NCBI GenBank assembly: GCA_017503065.1
Contig: JAFVTT010000041.1
Span: 1-22,864, forward strand
Length of the DNA: 22,864 nt
Reading direction: 5' to 3'
Origin: Bacteroidaceae bacterium
Lineage (GTDB): Bacteria > Bacteroidota > Bacteroidia > Bacteroidales > Bacteroidaceae
The position numbers and the translations under genes were made by a program. The notes below the pieces were generated by a model. That model did not search any database, was not told where the DNA came from, and saw nothing but the letters and a program-made list of their open reading frames with translations. This document shows, in pieces, positions 6,801 through 16,142 of the stretch. Positions within the stretch are counted from its first letter, which is position 1. Every line of letters begins with the position of its first letter.

Positions 6801-9800
6801 CTACGTGCCGGGCACCCAGTCGCGAACGGCGCGAACGCGAAGGGCATCGCCTTCCTCCGGCGACATTATGATACGGTCACGGCTGACGAACCATGTATTA
6901 ACAGCACCGTCGTATTTATTACCCAAGGTACCGAATGAATAGAAGTTACTGGGCAAATAGTATGCCCATCCCCACCAAGCAGTATTGTCGTTGCAATATT
7001 GGAAGAAGATAGCCAATTCGCGAATGTTTGCGATACGCCATCCTTCAGGGAAAGTAGTACCATCCACGATAGGGGCTTCGTTAGCGCTCAGAGGCGTATG
7101 AATCAGCGTCGGATAAGCCTGGAGCCATCCGCCGATATCACCATACTTCAGACCGTACGAATCGCCTGTCTCGAAACCTTCGTACGCACGCGACTGCAGA
7201 CTGTATTCGTTGCCAGGAATCAAGCTTTGCGAGGTAAATGCCAAGCGGCGTGAATCTTTGTTCAGGTTGCGCAAGTCGAAGCGATATATGGAGTTTGCAT
7301 TTGTACTACCCGTAGTTTCTTTCACTAACACCAGTTCGTCTTTAGGGAAGTTATTGCCCTCCGTACCGATATAGGTAGCATCGCCCGCTATACTGGAAGG
7401 ACTCGCCATACCCAGGTTGCGCACACATCTCACCTTGGGGATCGCATATTTTTCCCAGTGGAGCCCATATTGACTGGTCGAGATACCTTCCTCTGCCCAT
7501 ACTTGTACGGGCACATTGCCTGCTGTCTGTTCATAGGCAGTACTGGTCACATAGTGCCAGCGCCATTGATATACACCGCTCAGAGGGTGGGTCGTGGGGA
7601 CATTTAGCAGAGCATTGGGCAGGTTACCTACGGCTTGTGGATAGAGTTGGGCTTCTGCCGACAGACCCTGGTCGCCGATGAAGAGGGCAAAGATTTGTTC
7701 CAACGAAGTGATATACCAACGCAACTCCCCTACATCGACGGTATCGTTGCCATTGAGGTCGCGATTGCGCAATAGGATGGAGTTCAAACCACAGGCTTTA
7801 TCCTTCTTGAGCACCACATCTCTGTCGGTATAGTCCAGATATTCGCTCCAGAGGAGTTTGCCACTGACCAGATTCAGCAACTGTGCCGTGTTGTAAAGTC
7901 CGTCTTTGCGGCTCGTATTATTGGGCGTGAAGTCAGTCGGTTTAAAGTTATGATTGTAAGTATTTTCGTCAGGGCTATAGAACCAGTTCTTGTCGCCCGT
8001 TTCGTCCACAGTCTCGCATCCCCAGGCTTCAGAGAGCGAGGTGTGTGACTGGTCGCGGTTGAAAGGTGTCTGAATAGATCTTTGGCGGATGGTCAGGATG
8101 CTGCCAGTCACCGAACTATCGCCGTCTTTGCTACGGTTGTTTTTGCACAAGATGTGCATCAGTCGGTTCGGTTGGTTCACGAACTTCTTCCACAATCGCT
8201 TGTGGTCGTCATTCGGGTTCATCGGGTTGGTATCGTAGTAGAATTCGTCCACATAGATGGTCACCTTCAGGTCACCATTTTTGTCCCACCAACTTTCATT
8301 CGTAGCCGTACGTCCTTCCTTATACGCCTTCCACTTGGGAAATTCTTCGCGCACTTTGTCCAAGAATTGTACGACATTCATCAGTTGCGGAGCGTGCTGA
8401 CCGGGATAGTGGCGATTGCGGTTGGTATAGACGCCGTCTATCATTTCATTAGGATAAAACTCCACCCATTTGTAGTCCAAATCGTTGTAGACCAAGTTGC
8501 CATTGGCATCTTTCAGAGGAATACCCGCACGCCCGAAGGGGGTACGCACATACCAGCTCATATGCTCCAGGTCTATTTGATTGGCATTGAAGTTGTACAC
8601 GCGCTGTCCGTAGTGTGCGTCGAAGGTGAAGATATCCTCTTGCGCTTGATACAGGTGTCCCATAGCGCCCGATTGGTTTTCTTCGCCCGTTTCCACTTCG
8701 ACCGAGATATTGTTCACCCCTTTCACATTGATGGTGTACTTGTAGTTCGTATTGCGGCGCACGTCATAGTCGTCCTTGTCCTTGCCAAAGTCGCCCAGGT
8801 GGACATAGTAGACCACATCGGCCAGCAGGTGCTGCTTGCCGCCGTTGCTGGTATTGACCTCCATATCCAGTTCGCCCTTGATGATGACATAGGTTGCCAA
8901 TTCGGGAGCATATTCCCACATCCCGTTTTCCGTGTTGTAGGTACCATCGGCATTTTTGATGCGTCGGTCTCGCAGGTGGTAGTTGTCCGCCACGCTTTTC
9001 TTCTTGTTCTTGGACTGCAGATTTTCCAGCATATAGAACGAGAATCCGTCGAGCACTGCGCCCGTAGCATTGTCGTCGGGGTCCTTTTCCAGCTCGTTGG
9101 TTTCAAACTTTCTGGGAGCGACATGAAAGTAGCCATCGGCTGTCAGAGGCACCGAGCCAGCATCGTTGGCCACCAGGTAGCAACTTTTGGGCAGGTTCAC
9201 CACCTCCCACGATTCGGGGATGAATTTTTCCACGCGCTGGCTGTCGGTTTCCTCCGTGGGGTTGACGCGCACGTTCACTTCGACCTTGGCGTCCATACGG
9301 GTCAGCATCAGTGTGGCGGGGTTCACGCCTCCTGCCGATATGGTACCCTCTGGTGTGATCGTCACATCGGCCAGAGCCCCCGTCATCATAAAGTAGCCCG
9401 CATTACGCATAGGCAATTCCTGGTTCAGCGTGACGATCAGGTCCTGCAAGTCCTGCTTGTTGCGCACCAGCCCCAATCGTTCCTCCGAGATATTCATAAA
9501 GTCCAAGTCGATATTGGCTATCACCACGATTTCGCCCGAAGTGACAGAGGGGACATTCATATAGATGGCGCCATTGGTCTGTATTGTGCCCCCCATATCC
9601 ATCGTTTGCGCCGTCCAGAATTGCTCTGCCGTATTTTCGTTCAGGTTGGAGTTGGCAAAGAAGTGTCCGTAGACCTTGTTGTCATTGGCAAAGACGAAGA
9701 CGTAGAGATTGTTCACCGTAGATTCGTAGTACGGCTCGTAGGTGGCACGCGTTTGGATATTGATCTGATTGTTCTTGGCCGAACCCCAACTGAGCACCGC

Positions 9801-9911
9801 CTTCACATTGGGTCCTACGCTACCTTTCTGGACGAGATCGTCGTCCAAGCAACCTGTCAGCATCAAGCAGCTGCATAGGAGGAGCAGGCTATTGTATATC
9901 CATTGTTTCAT
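6801..9911 (-). CDS. Large fimbrial lipoprotein, probable pilus tip protein (DUF4906-like)
   Basis: 1036 residues; last gene of the pilus operon. A lipoprotein signal ends LMLTGC with the lipid Cys at 21. The N-terminal part resembles Mfa-like fimbrillin folds (VNNLYVFVFANDNKVYGHFF, about 67-85; MLTRMDAKVEVNVRV, about 202-216). A QTRA site (Arg55) could be cut by a trypsin-like protease. The C-terminal third has the pattern of large DUF4906-like fimbrial proteins: an EF-hand-like loop at 718-729 (DLNGNDTVDVGE) followed by RWYITSLEQ, VRCVRNLG near 830 and LRVRAVRDW at the end. In type V pili such large distal subunits form the tip and mediate adhesion or partner binding. Naming rests on pattern memory, not a search; the ligand is unknown. 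Confidence 0.75.
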   Translation of the reverse strand: MKQWIYNSLLLLCSCLMLTGCLDDDLVQKGSVGPNVKAVLSWGSAKNNQINIQTRATYEPYYESTVNNLYVFVFANDNKVYGHFFANSNLNENTAEQFWTAQTMDMGGTIQTNGAIYMNVPSVTSGEIVVIANIDLDFMNISEERLGLVRNKQDLQDLIVTLNQELPMRNAGYFMMTGALADVTITPEGTISAGGVNPATLMLTRMDAKVEVNVRVNPTEETDSQRVEKFIPESWEVVNLPKSCYLVANDAGSVPLTADGYFHVAPRKFETNELEKDPDDNATGAVLDGFSFYMLENLQSKNKKKSVADNYHLRDRRIKNADGTYNTENGMWEYAPELATYVIIKGELDMEVNTSNGGKQHLLADVVYYVHLGDFGKDKDDYDVRRNTNYKYTINVKGVNNISVEVETGEENQSGAMGHLYQAQEDIFTFDAHYGQRVYNFNANQIDLEHMSWYVRTPFGRAGIPLKDANGNLVYNDLDYKWVEFYPNEMIDGVYTNRNRHYPGQHAPQLMNVVQFLDKVREEFPKWKAYKEGRTATNESWWDKNGDLKVTIYVDEFYYDTNPMNPNDDHKRLWKKFVNQPNRLMHILCKNNRSKDGDSSVTGSILTIRQRSIQTPFNRDQSHTSLSEAWGCETVDETGDKNWFYSPDENTYNHNFKPTDFTPNNTSRKDGLYNTAQLLNLVSGKLLWSEYLDYTDRDVVLKKDKACGLNSILLRNRDLNGNDTVDVGELRWYITSLEQIFALFIGDQGLSAEAQLYPQAVGNLPNALLNVPTTHPLSGVYQWRWHYVTSTAYEQTAGNVPVQVWAEEGISTSQYGLHWEKYAIPKVRCVRNLGMASPSSIAGDATYIGTEGNNFPKDELVLVKETTGSTNANSIYRFDLRNLNKDSRRLAFTSQSLIPGNEYSLQSRAYEGFETGDSYGLKYGDIGGWLQAYPTLIHTPLSANEAPIVDGTTFPEGWRIANIRELAIFFQYCNDNTAWWGWAYYLPSNFYSFGTLGNKYDGAVNTWFVSRDRIIMSPEEGDALRVRAVRDWVPGT

Positions 9912-9966
9912 ATCTTGATCTTGTGTCTATTGTTCGTCGTTGATTGGTCCCATTTTGGGGATGGCA

Positions 9967-11559
9967 TCAATTGAATGTCACATCACCGCCTCCTTCTTGC
10001 CAATTCGTAGTGTTGAAGACGATGGCCCCTTGTTTCTCGTTGAACGAAGCATTCACGGTGATTTCGATGAAATCGTTGCGCTTGATACTGGTCAAAGGAG
10101 TTGCCACACCCGTCTTGTTGTCAATAATATTGATAGGAATGGTGGGGGTCGATTCGGCCTTGACGGTGGAAGAAGATCCGCCTTGGTATGTCACTTTGTA
10201 GAGGATGTAAGTAGCTTCTGTTGTTTTAGCCCATACTTCATTACTCCCCTCATTTTTCACATTATTCAAATAATATGCTGCACCAGTCCAAGAGGAAGAA
10301 GACGTTTGGAATTTCAACAATTTATCACCCGATTCACCTACCGTCAAAAACTGGGCGTTATCTTTGATCAAAGGGATTTGACTGATATTAGGAATATCCT
10401 TACTCGTGATATAATCCCCGGATGAGCCCATTGATGCCAATGCATATTTGTCTTTTTCGCCTTCCATTTCCTTAAATTGCCATACATAGTTGGGATCGAT
10501 TTTCCCTTCGCTATCCACATAAGAATCGCTCCATTTCAAATTTGCCTTACCCTCCGCATAGACATTCGCATAGACATACCCATTATTGGAACTATCATAC
10601 TGATACTGTTGATATAGGATGTACATTGCATTAGCTTCTATCTTGTCTTTTTGGGTAACGGCCTCTCCAACTATCGTATATCCCTCGCTTGCCACTTGGC
10701 CCACATATCTCAGTCCCAAATTAAAGCTGTAAGTACCGCCGGTGCCTTCCAAGATATACGCATCGAATATGGTTTTCTCTGTCACATTGCCATCAGTGGT
10801 GACCTTTGCCAGATTCATATCAGCCTCGAAGGGGGTGATGGCATACGCCGAGGTGGAAACGGGGGCGTAGTTGGTCGAAGCAGCAGGCGCAAAGATATTG
10901 GCAGAAGCCTGCGTCATAGCGGGAAAGGTGAGCGAGGTCAACTGCAGATCATTCGAAGTACTTTGATTACGCACATTGATGCGAACACGAGCAAAGGTGC
11001 GCACCAATTCACCCGACACGGTGTTGGCACCAGGATTCAGGTGTATCTCCTTTTGCAAAGTCAAAGGATAGACTTTCGCTTTGTCGCAGATATAGTCCGT
11101 ACTGCCTGTAGAGAGTTTGATATCCTGCGGAGACTGATCGTCGGGCAAGTCGCTCAAACAGCCAGTCAACGAGATGCCCGTAGCAGTATAATTGCCGTGA
11201 TTGGCTACGGCATAGAGTTGATAAGCCTTGGTGTAATCCAATTGGTCGAAGGTGACTGTCGCTTCGGTCTTGTCGTCGTTCAATTGTGCATACTCCAATT
11301 GCTGATGACGCTCTACCACGCCACCACTGACCAGATATACGCTGACACGATACATCTTCTGCCCATCGCGCATCAGCTCGGCTTCGGTCACATTGCCATC
11401 ATCGTCCAAATCCTGTATGCCACGGGTGGAGTGCGAGGGTGCCCGGAAAGTAATGGTGAGCGAAGTGCCCCGATGCGACACATCGGGCGAAATATCGTCC
11501 TGCTGGCAGGCGATGCACAGCAGTAGCGTGAGTAAATATAATAGGGTTCGTTTCAACAT
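9967..11559 (-). CDS. Fimbrial lipoprotein with EF-hand-like loop and lectin-like C-terminal region
   Basis: 530 residues, lipid Cys at 18 (LCIAC). A possible maturation site STRG (Arg46) is followed at once by a perfect EF-hand-type calcium loop, residues 50-61 (DLDDDGNVTEAE). Residues 67-200 look like an Mfa-like beta domain (YRVSVYLVSGGVV; GELVRTFARVRINVRN). Residues about 355-456 (NYVWQFKE, YALASMGSSGDYITS, AAYYLNN, TYILYKV) resemble a beta-trefoil or ricin-like repeat pattern often used for glycan binding; this is a suggestion only. It lies 55 bp before the tip-like gene and is probably an accessory or sub-tip subunit. Confidence 0.65.
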   Translation of the reverse strand: MLKRTLLYLLTLLLCIACQQDDISPDVSHRGTSLTITFRAPSHSTRGIQDLDDDGNVTEAELMRDGQKMYRVSVYLVSGGVVERHQQLEYAQLNDDKTEATVTFDQLDYTKAYQLYAVANHGNYTATGISLTGCLSDLPDDQSPQDIKLSTGSTDYICDKAKVYPLTLQKEIHLNPGANTVSGELVRTFARVRINVRNQSTSNDLQLTSLTFPAMTQASANIFAPAASTNYAPVSTSAYAITPFEADMNLAKVTTDGNVTEKTIFDAYILEGTGGTYSFNLGLRYVGQVASEGYTIVGEAVTQKDKIEANAMYILYQQYQYDSSNNGYVYANVYAEGKANLKWSDSYVDSEGKIDPNYVWQFKEMEGEKDKYALASMGSSGDYITSKDIPNISQIPLIKDNAQFLTVGESGDKLLKFQTSSSSWTGAAYYLNNVKNEGSNEVWAKTTEATYILYKVTYQGGSSSTVKAESTPTIPINIIDNKTGVATPLTSIKRNDFIEITVNASFNEKQGAIVFNTTNWQEGGGDVTFN

Positions 11560-11630
11560 ATATCTTTTTTGTAAGGCGGAGGAGGGAGGGAGTGAACGTT
11601 AACGTTGACGTTGACTGTTAACTATTGACT

Positions 11631-12710
11631 CTACAACTCCACATCATAACTTGCATCCAACTTATTCCAATCCTGTATCGTAAGGGAGATAGTAGCCGAG
11701 GCACCGCGGATTTCCAATATATAATTGTATCGCACGCCGGGTTGGTAGGTTATGGCAGGGATGGTCACCGAGAAGACCTTGTCGTCCGTGTGCATCATCT
11801 TGTAGAAGAATTTCAGCGAACCAGCCTTTACCGTCTGTGGTATCACCATAATCCAACTATCGTTGCGTGTATAGAGTTCGCCCACATTGGTGCCGTTGGG
11901 CACATAGAGCGAGTTAGGCTTGTCGTCGAAATTTACGCCTTTGGGATAATATTCCCAGCGGTAGAGTTCTTCGAACACCGAAGAGTAGGGTGTCCACTGT
12001 ATTTCGGGCGTATCGTTACCCGTGTGGAGCAAGTAGCCCGCACGCGAGAAGAGATCGTCGGTCGTTCCTTGATTTTGCAACCAGCACGCCACCACCCCTT
12101 CGTCCGCACTGGGTGTGTAGCCCTCTGCTGCTTTCACCTGAAACCTTATGGCAGCAAAGATGTGTTGCAATTCTATATCGACGACATTGGGCGGGGGCGA
12201 CGTCTGCGTATTGACTTGGGTTGCACCGACCAGAATATCGTCTTGCGTATTTTTAGTATTGATGGGGCCCTGAAAGTTTGTGGCATCCATCTGTTCCATT
12301 AAGTTTGTCATCAAGTCCTGTGGGAAACAAGCGCGGAAATCGTACAGCATACCACTGTACCAGTATCTTGTCTCGCCTGAGTAGTTCCATAGATTGTCTG
12401 GATTGGTATCTTGTGCCTTTGCCCCGTAGGTCAAGGGGTTGGCATTGAATATTTCGGTACGCGTGCCAGCATTCACAAATTCGCCCCACAATCCAATGCT
12501 TTCTGTGCCAGTACCTGCAGCACAGAGTGCCTGTAGATGGGCGTTGGTAACGAGGGTACGCGATGAAAGTCCTGCGACACCCGAGATGCCACAAGATATA
12601 GCCTTACGAGCCGGTTGTGGCTCAGGAAGCGGTTCGTCCACTTCCTGAGCACAGCCCGCTGCGATTATAGAGATAGTCAGTAACGCTATGATGCGACTGA
12701 ATTTCATCAT
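11631..12710 (-). CDS. Fimbrillin family lipoprotein (third fimbrillin of the operon)
   Basis: 359 residues, lipid Cys at 20 (IIAAGC). It has the fimbrillin hallmark LQHIFAAIRFQV at 181-192, a RYWYSGMLYDFRACFP segment before it, and a C-terminal ending with a final strand containing IQDWN, like the conserved C-terminal tryptophan strand of fimbrillins. Arg51 (SSRT) is a possible maturation cut. The upstream gap is 41 bp and the downstream gap 71 bp, where the leader carries repeated GTTGAC/GTTAAC words. Start is the first of two adjacent ATGs (12710 or 12707). Likely a pilus stalk or accessory subunit. Confidence 0.8.
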   Translation of the reverse strand: MMKFSRIIALLTISIIAAGCAQEVDEPLPEPQPARKAISCGISGVAGLSSRTLVTNAHLQALCAAGTGTESIGLWGEFVNAGTRTEIFNANPLTYGAKAQDTNPDNLWNYSGETRYWYSGMLYDFRACFPQDLMTNLMEQMDATNFQGPINTKNTQDDILVGATQVNTQTSPPPNVVDIELQHIFAAIRFQVKAAEGYTPSADEGVVACWLQNQGTTDDLFSRAGYLLHTGNDTPEIQWTPYSSVFEELYRWEYYPKGVNFDDKPNSLYVPNGTNVGELYTRNDSWIMVIPQTVKAGSLKFFYKMMHTDDKVFSVTIPAITYQPGVRYNYILEIRGASATISLTIQDWNKLDASYDVEL

Positions 12711-12751
12711 ATTTATCTACTTTTTTAAGCGATTAAATATAAAACGTTTCA

Positions 12752-13717
12752 TTACTCTCCAGACTCCTTGGTTGTAAACCGATGGGCTATGATCTCCTCC
12801 AGGAATATCACATCGTCTATACCCACCGACAATGTATATGTGTAATTGCGTCCGGCCTTCAGGTTTGTACGCAATGGTATTGTCTTCAGTTTCTGTTCTA
12901 TGGTGGTTTGTGCTGCTGTGGTGTATTCATATTCCACAGTCACCCTTGTATCCAACTGTTGAGGCAACATCAGCCAATATCGTCCTATTGGTTCTGGCAG
13001 TCCATGAGAATCGTGTCTGCCTTTGTAAAAGTAAAGTGTAGTGGTGTTTTTCTCTATCTCCCATTGTGGGAGTTTCAGCGAACGGAAAGTTCCTCTATGT
13101 GCCACCTCATCAATGGCAATGCTCTTTATCGTTATCTTCTCGTCATCTTCAACCCGGTTCTTTACCTCAAATTGCACCTGGCACAATGCATGCTCGAAAT
13201 AAATTGGCACGAGCCATCCCTGCAAAGTTTTCTGTCTGATAGTCTGTGGTGCGGAATAAAGCAAATCTGTCTGGTCTGTCAACATGTCCATACGGCATGT
13301 GATACCGTTCTCGTTATCACACTTGCATTTTGCCTGATATGGAGCATAAGCCATAAAGGCAAGATTTTGCTCTGCAGACACCCATCTGTCATTGTCTGTC
13401 ACTACCCAAAGCGTATCAACCGCAGTGTCGCGCATTGTTGTATCCGTTACTACCAGTTCCCGACTTTTTGCCTCCGCCAGGGGCAGGTATGGGATGGCCT
13501 GGGTGCCGCCATCAGTCCAATCGGTATTGGATGGAAGCACCCAAGCACATACTCCGAATGTTTCTTTTGTTGAAAACTTCTCCACATCCTCATGCGCAAC
13601 ATGCATGTACATGGCAGGTTGGAACATCAGGCGCAACTCAGGGTTATATTCCTGCGCTTCGTCAAACGAACAACCTGCACAGACAAGCAGGAGCAATATG
13701 GGGAGAAATCCTTTCAC
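12752..13717 (-). CDS. Fimbrillin family lipoprotein (second fimbrillin, GTG start)
   Basis: 321 residues, lipid Cys at 16 (LLVCAGC). The fimbrillin hallmark is FEHALCQVQFEVKN at 174-187, preceded by LAFMAYAPYQ, and the N-terminal half has the usual segment with AWVLPSN. Start is GTG at 13717; a stop codon four codons upstream excludes any longer reading. It lacks the C-terminal DW strand and any TR(A/G) cut site seen in its neighbours. It also has a small cysteine cluster (C131, C133, C141). It may therefore be an anchor-like or capping variant rather than a polymerising pilin; this is inference. Confidence 0.75.
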   Translation of the reverse strand: MKGFLPILLLLVCAGCSFDEAQEYNPELRLMFQPAMYMHVAHEDVEKFSTKETFGVCAWVLPSNTDWTDGGTQAIPYLPLAEAKSRELVVTDTTMRDTAVDTLWVVTDNDRWVSAEQNLAFMAYAPYQAKCKCDNENGITCRMDMLTDQTDLLYSAPQTIRQKTLQGWLVPIYFEHALCQVQFEVKNRVEDDEKITIKSIAIDEVAHRGTFRSLKLPQWEIEKNTTTLYFYKGRHDSHGLPEPIGRYWLMLPQQLDTRVTVEYEYTTAAQTTIEQKLKTIPLRTNLKAGRNYTYTLSVGIDDVIFLEEIIAHRFTTKESGE

Positions 13718-13752
13718 AAGTAATAGTCAGATAGAATCAAATGGTAGTGTAC

Positions 13753-15003
13753 TCAAGTACCAGGAGTCAGGTCAGCATCTGTCCACACATTAACAGATGG
13801 TGCCAAGGTAATGGGATCAAGGGATATAGTCACATTATAGGTGTAACGATAGCCAGACTTCCATTCTTTTGTTGCATCAGTGGCAGTAAAGTCTGTGCTA
13901 TACACTTGCTCTATCGGAGTGCCACTACCATGCTGGATAGAATATTCTATAACAAGAATTATATCTTCACCAGCATCAGGGACGTCCTTAACTCCTTTAT
14001 CGACTAATTGTGGCAACAATATAAAGTCTGTATTTCTGTATCCAGCAAGATTCCCTGCAGCACGGGTACGGGCACCTGCTGGTTTTTGCTCTTCTGATAC
14101 AGTAGGGTCAGTTGGGGCGTCTGCACCTCCTGTTGAGGGATAATAACCATCTACTGTAATTATCTTTCCGTATTCATCATCACTTGTATCCTCTTTCTCC
14201 AGAGCAGACAATATAACAGAAGGGGCTGCGGTGAACTCACCAGTTGATGCTTCTTTTGCTTCTTCAACAGTTATTTCGCTCGGAACGGTTACTGGCTTTT
14301 CGTTCCCTTCAGTAGCTGCTTCCAAGTTCTGTTTGAATGTACCCTTCATGTGTACATTTTCAAAACGAATACCCTTCAATCTTACTGTAGTACCAGAATA
14401 GGCAGCTGCCATCTTCACATTAAACAAAATAGAAGACAAGGCGTGCTTGAACTCCAGATTACAACCGCCATATACATCGTTAGGATCAGGATAGTCATCT
14501 TTCTTTGCGAAATATGTTCTCTCGCTATAGAGGATGTCTACCTGATCATCTGGATTTTCAGCAATTATTATGTCCTTAAGGGTCAAGCCATCCTCATCGA
14601 TTGAAGGTGTGGCGTTCATATTTGCAGGCGAACAAGCAATAAAGGTCAAGGAACCATTGCCTTCCTTGGGCCAATAAAAAAGGTTACCAGAAGCATCCTT
14701 GGGATACCAAGTTTTTTGGCCATCATCATAACTCGCCACTACACCATCAATGTATTGGTCGTCTTTCCACTCATATGCGGAGGCTTCATCACCTTCTGCA
14801 TGATATTGTCCCCACACCTTGAAGTTTAGGCCGGTGTTATAATTGACACCAACTTCTTTTGCTGCTCTGGTATTCAAACCGACTACCGGCGTGGAAAAGG
14901 AGATTGCCTTGTCCTCGCCATTCTGTGGAAGGACCACTTCTTCCTGTACACAACTTGCCAGTGTCATACTGACTACAGTCGCAATAAATAGACTCTTTTT
15001 CAT
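13753..15003 (-). CDS. Fimbrillin family lipoprotein, candidate major pilin
   Basis: 416 residues. Lipoprotein signal with Cys18 (MTLASC), a short acidic prosegment, then NTR46-A47A, the same position as the Arg46-Ala47 site at which Porphyromonas FimA is matured by gingipain R. Fimbrillin hallmark FKHALSSILFNV is at 185-196, with TWYPKDASGNLFYWP and LTFIACSP before it. The C-terminal strand SVNVWTDADLT could be the donor strand used in type V polymerisation. It is the first fimbrillin of the operon, directly after the DUF5119 gene. A leader containing a (TA)6 tract precedes it. Major-pilin status is inferred from position and the cut site. Confidence 0.8.
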   Translation of the reverse strand: MKKSLFIATVVSMTLASCVQEEVVLPQNGEDKAISFSTPVVGLNTRAAKEVGVNYNTGLNFKVWGQYHAEGDEASAYEWKDDQYIDGVVASYDDGQKTWYPKDASGNLFYWPKEGNGSLTFIACSPANMNATPSIDEDGLTLKDIIIAENPDDQVDILYSERTYFAKKDDYPDPNDVYGGCNLEFKHALSSILFNVKMAAAYSGTTVRLKGIRFENVHMKGTFKQNLEAATEGNEKPVTVPSEITVEEAKEASTGEFTAAPSVILSALEKEDTSDDEYGKIITVDGYYPSTGGADAPTDPTVSEEQKPAGARTRAAGNLAGYRNTDFILLPQLVDKGVKDVPDAGEDIILVIEYSIQHGSGTPIEQVYSTDFTATDATKEWKSGYRYTYNVTISLDPITLAPSVNVWTDADLTPGT

Positions 15004-15034
15004 ACCTTTAAAGTTTAAAAAGTTTATAACTGAT

Positions 15035-15047
15035 TATATATATATAT
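15035..15047. repeat. (TA)6 dinucleotide tract before the candidate major pilin
   Basis: An uninterrupted TA run lies in the 50-bp gap between the DUF5119 stop and the pilin ATG, about 32 bases before the start. Either an AU-rich unstructured leader or a slippage-prone site. Confidence 0.6.
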
Positions 15048-15053
15048 TGTTCT

Positions 15054-16142
15054 TTATATTGTAATGTCTGTCTCTATATCCTTCCAATCATCGACACCAG
15101 GATTGAGACCGCCTCCTCCTCCCTGCCCGGCCGGCGGTTCCGGAATGGTGATGGTGTGGTCTATAAGCAACCACTGGTGTTGCTGCGCCTCGGGGGTAAA
15201 AAACAGGTCTGTGATATTTATTGTTTCACTATATGGCTTGCCGTATGTAGTAAGGAAGTCGAAGGTTATCTCTAAGTTGTTCTCTCTGTCCGGCAATTTA
15301 CCGAAGGTGCTGAAGGTGGTGTACAGGGTCATCGTGGAATTTTCATCGGTTCCCCTTCTCAGCAATCCTGTTGCCTTGTTCTCCCCAGGTTGCATTTCGA
15401 AAAAAACTGTCACATTGTCCTTCAAGTCCATTCCGGAACCGTTAACCCATGAAGAGCCTGACATTCCAGTAAGCAAACCCACAGACGAAGTAGCATACTG
15501 CATGCCCTTTACCTGAATCTGGAGATAAAAGGAACGGACTATACTCTTGGCTGTGAAATAGTCACCATCCGTGTTGGTAAGCGTATCCACCGCATCTGCA
15601 TGTGCTGGCACAATAACATCACCACAATTGGCGGCAAAAAGATGGTCCGGTTCATAGGTGATACGCTCCGCCTCATCATAATCGTCAACCATGGTACGAC
15701 TCGGAATACGTGCATAAAGGTGTGTTGCAATCTCGTTGGTATATGCCTTTGCCGTACTCAGATTAGCGTAATCCTTTACACGTGTAGTTTCAGTGTCATA
15801 ATTGTATGCCATCAACGAATACCGTCCTGGGGAAGCAACGATATGTCCTTCATAATAAACGCCCCGCTTATCCCTACCTATAGTGCGTAAGAATCTCTCT
15901 GCCACAGCCCTGCCAGTTTCCGTATCGGACAAAATAAGGCGAAGAATTTGTGGGGAATTATATGTTGGCCGCACATAGTCATCATTATAGAATCCATGAG
16001 TAACATTCAGCAGATTCTCGTCTACATATACACGGACATAATGAGCATGAATATCGTGGTCGTAACACAATTCCTTGTGCTCGCACGACATAAAGACCAT
16101 CCATAACACCAACATACTGGCAAAGAAGTTCATCCGTTTCAT
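15054..16142 (-). CDS. DUF5119-type pilus lipoprotein
   Basis: 362 residues. Start at 16142 gives MKRMNFF, a hydrophobic segment and the lipobox VFMSC (Cys20); a start 14 codons earlier would bury the signal peptide. The ATG overlaps the stop of the upstream gene (ATGA), so the two are probably translationally coupled. Seen: HYVRVYVDENLLN, a PGRYSLMAYNYDTE strand pair, and a glycine-rich hinge (GQGGGGG) before the last strand GVDDWKDIETDI. DUF5119 proteins occur beside fimbrillin genes in Bacteroidota and probably act as anchor or minor subunits at the pilus base. The role is inferred from context. Confidence 0.75.
   Translation of the reverse strand: MKRMNFFASMLVLWMVFMSCEHKELCYDHDIHAHYVRVYVDENLLNVTHGFYNDDYVRPTYNSPQILRLILSDTETGRAVAERFLRTIGRDKRGVYYEGHIVASPGRYSLMAYNYDTETTRVKDYANLSTAKAYTNEIATHLYARIPSRTMVDDYDEAERITYEPDHLFAANCGDVIVPAHADAVDTLTNTDGDYFTAKSIVRSFYLQIQVKGMQYATSSVGLLTGMSGSSWVNGSGMDLKDNVTVFFEMQPGENKATGLLRRGTDENSTMTLYTTFSTFGKLPDRENNLEITFDFLTTYGKPYSETINITDLFFTPEAQQHQWLLIDHTITIPEPPAGQGGGGGLNPGVDDWKDIETDITI

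Noticed and set aside
8082..9878. 598-codon open frame on the + strand opposite the tip-like pilus gene
   Set aside because: Composition of an antisense frame (rich in V, H, Q, with no motifs), no promoter, and the opposite strand has a continuous lipoprotein gene.
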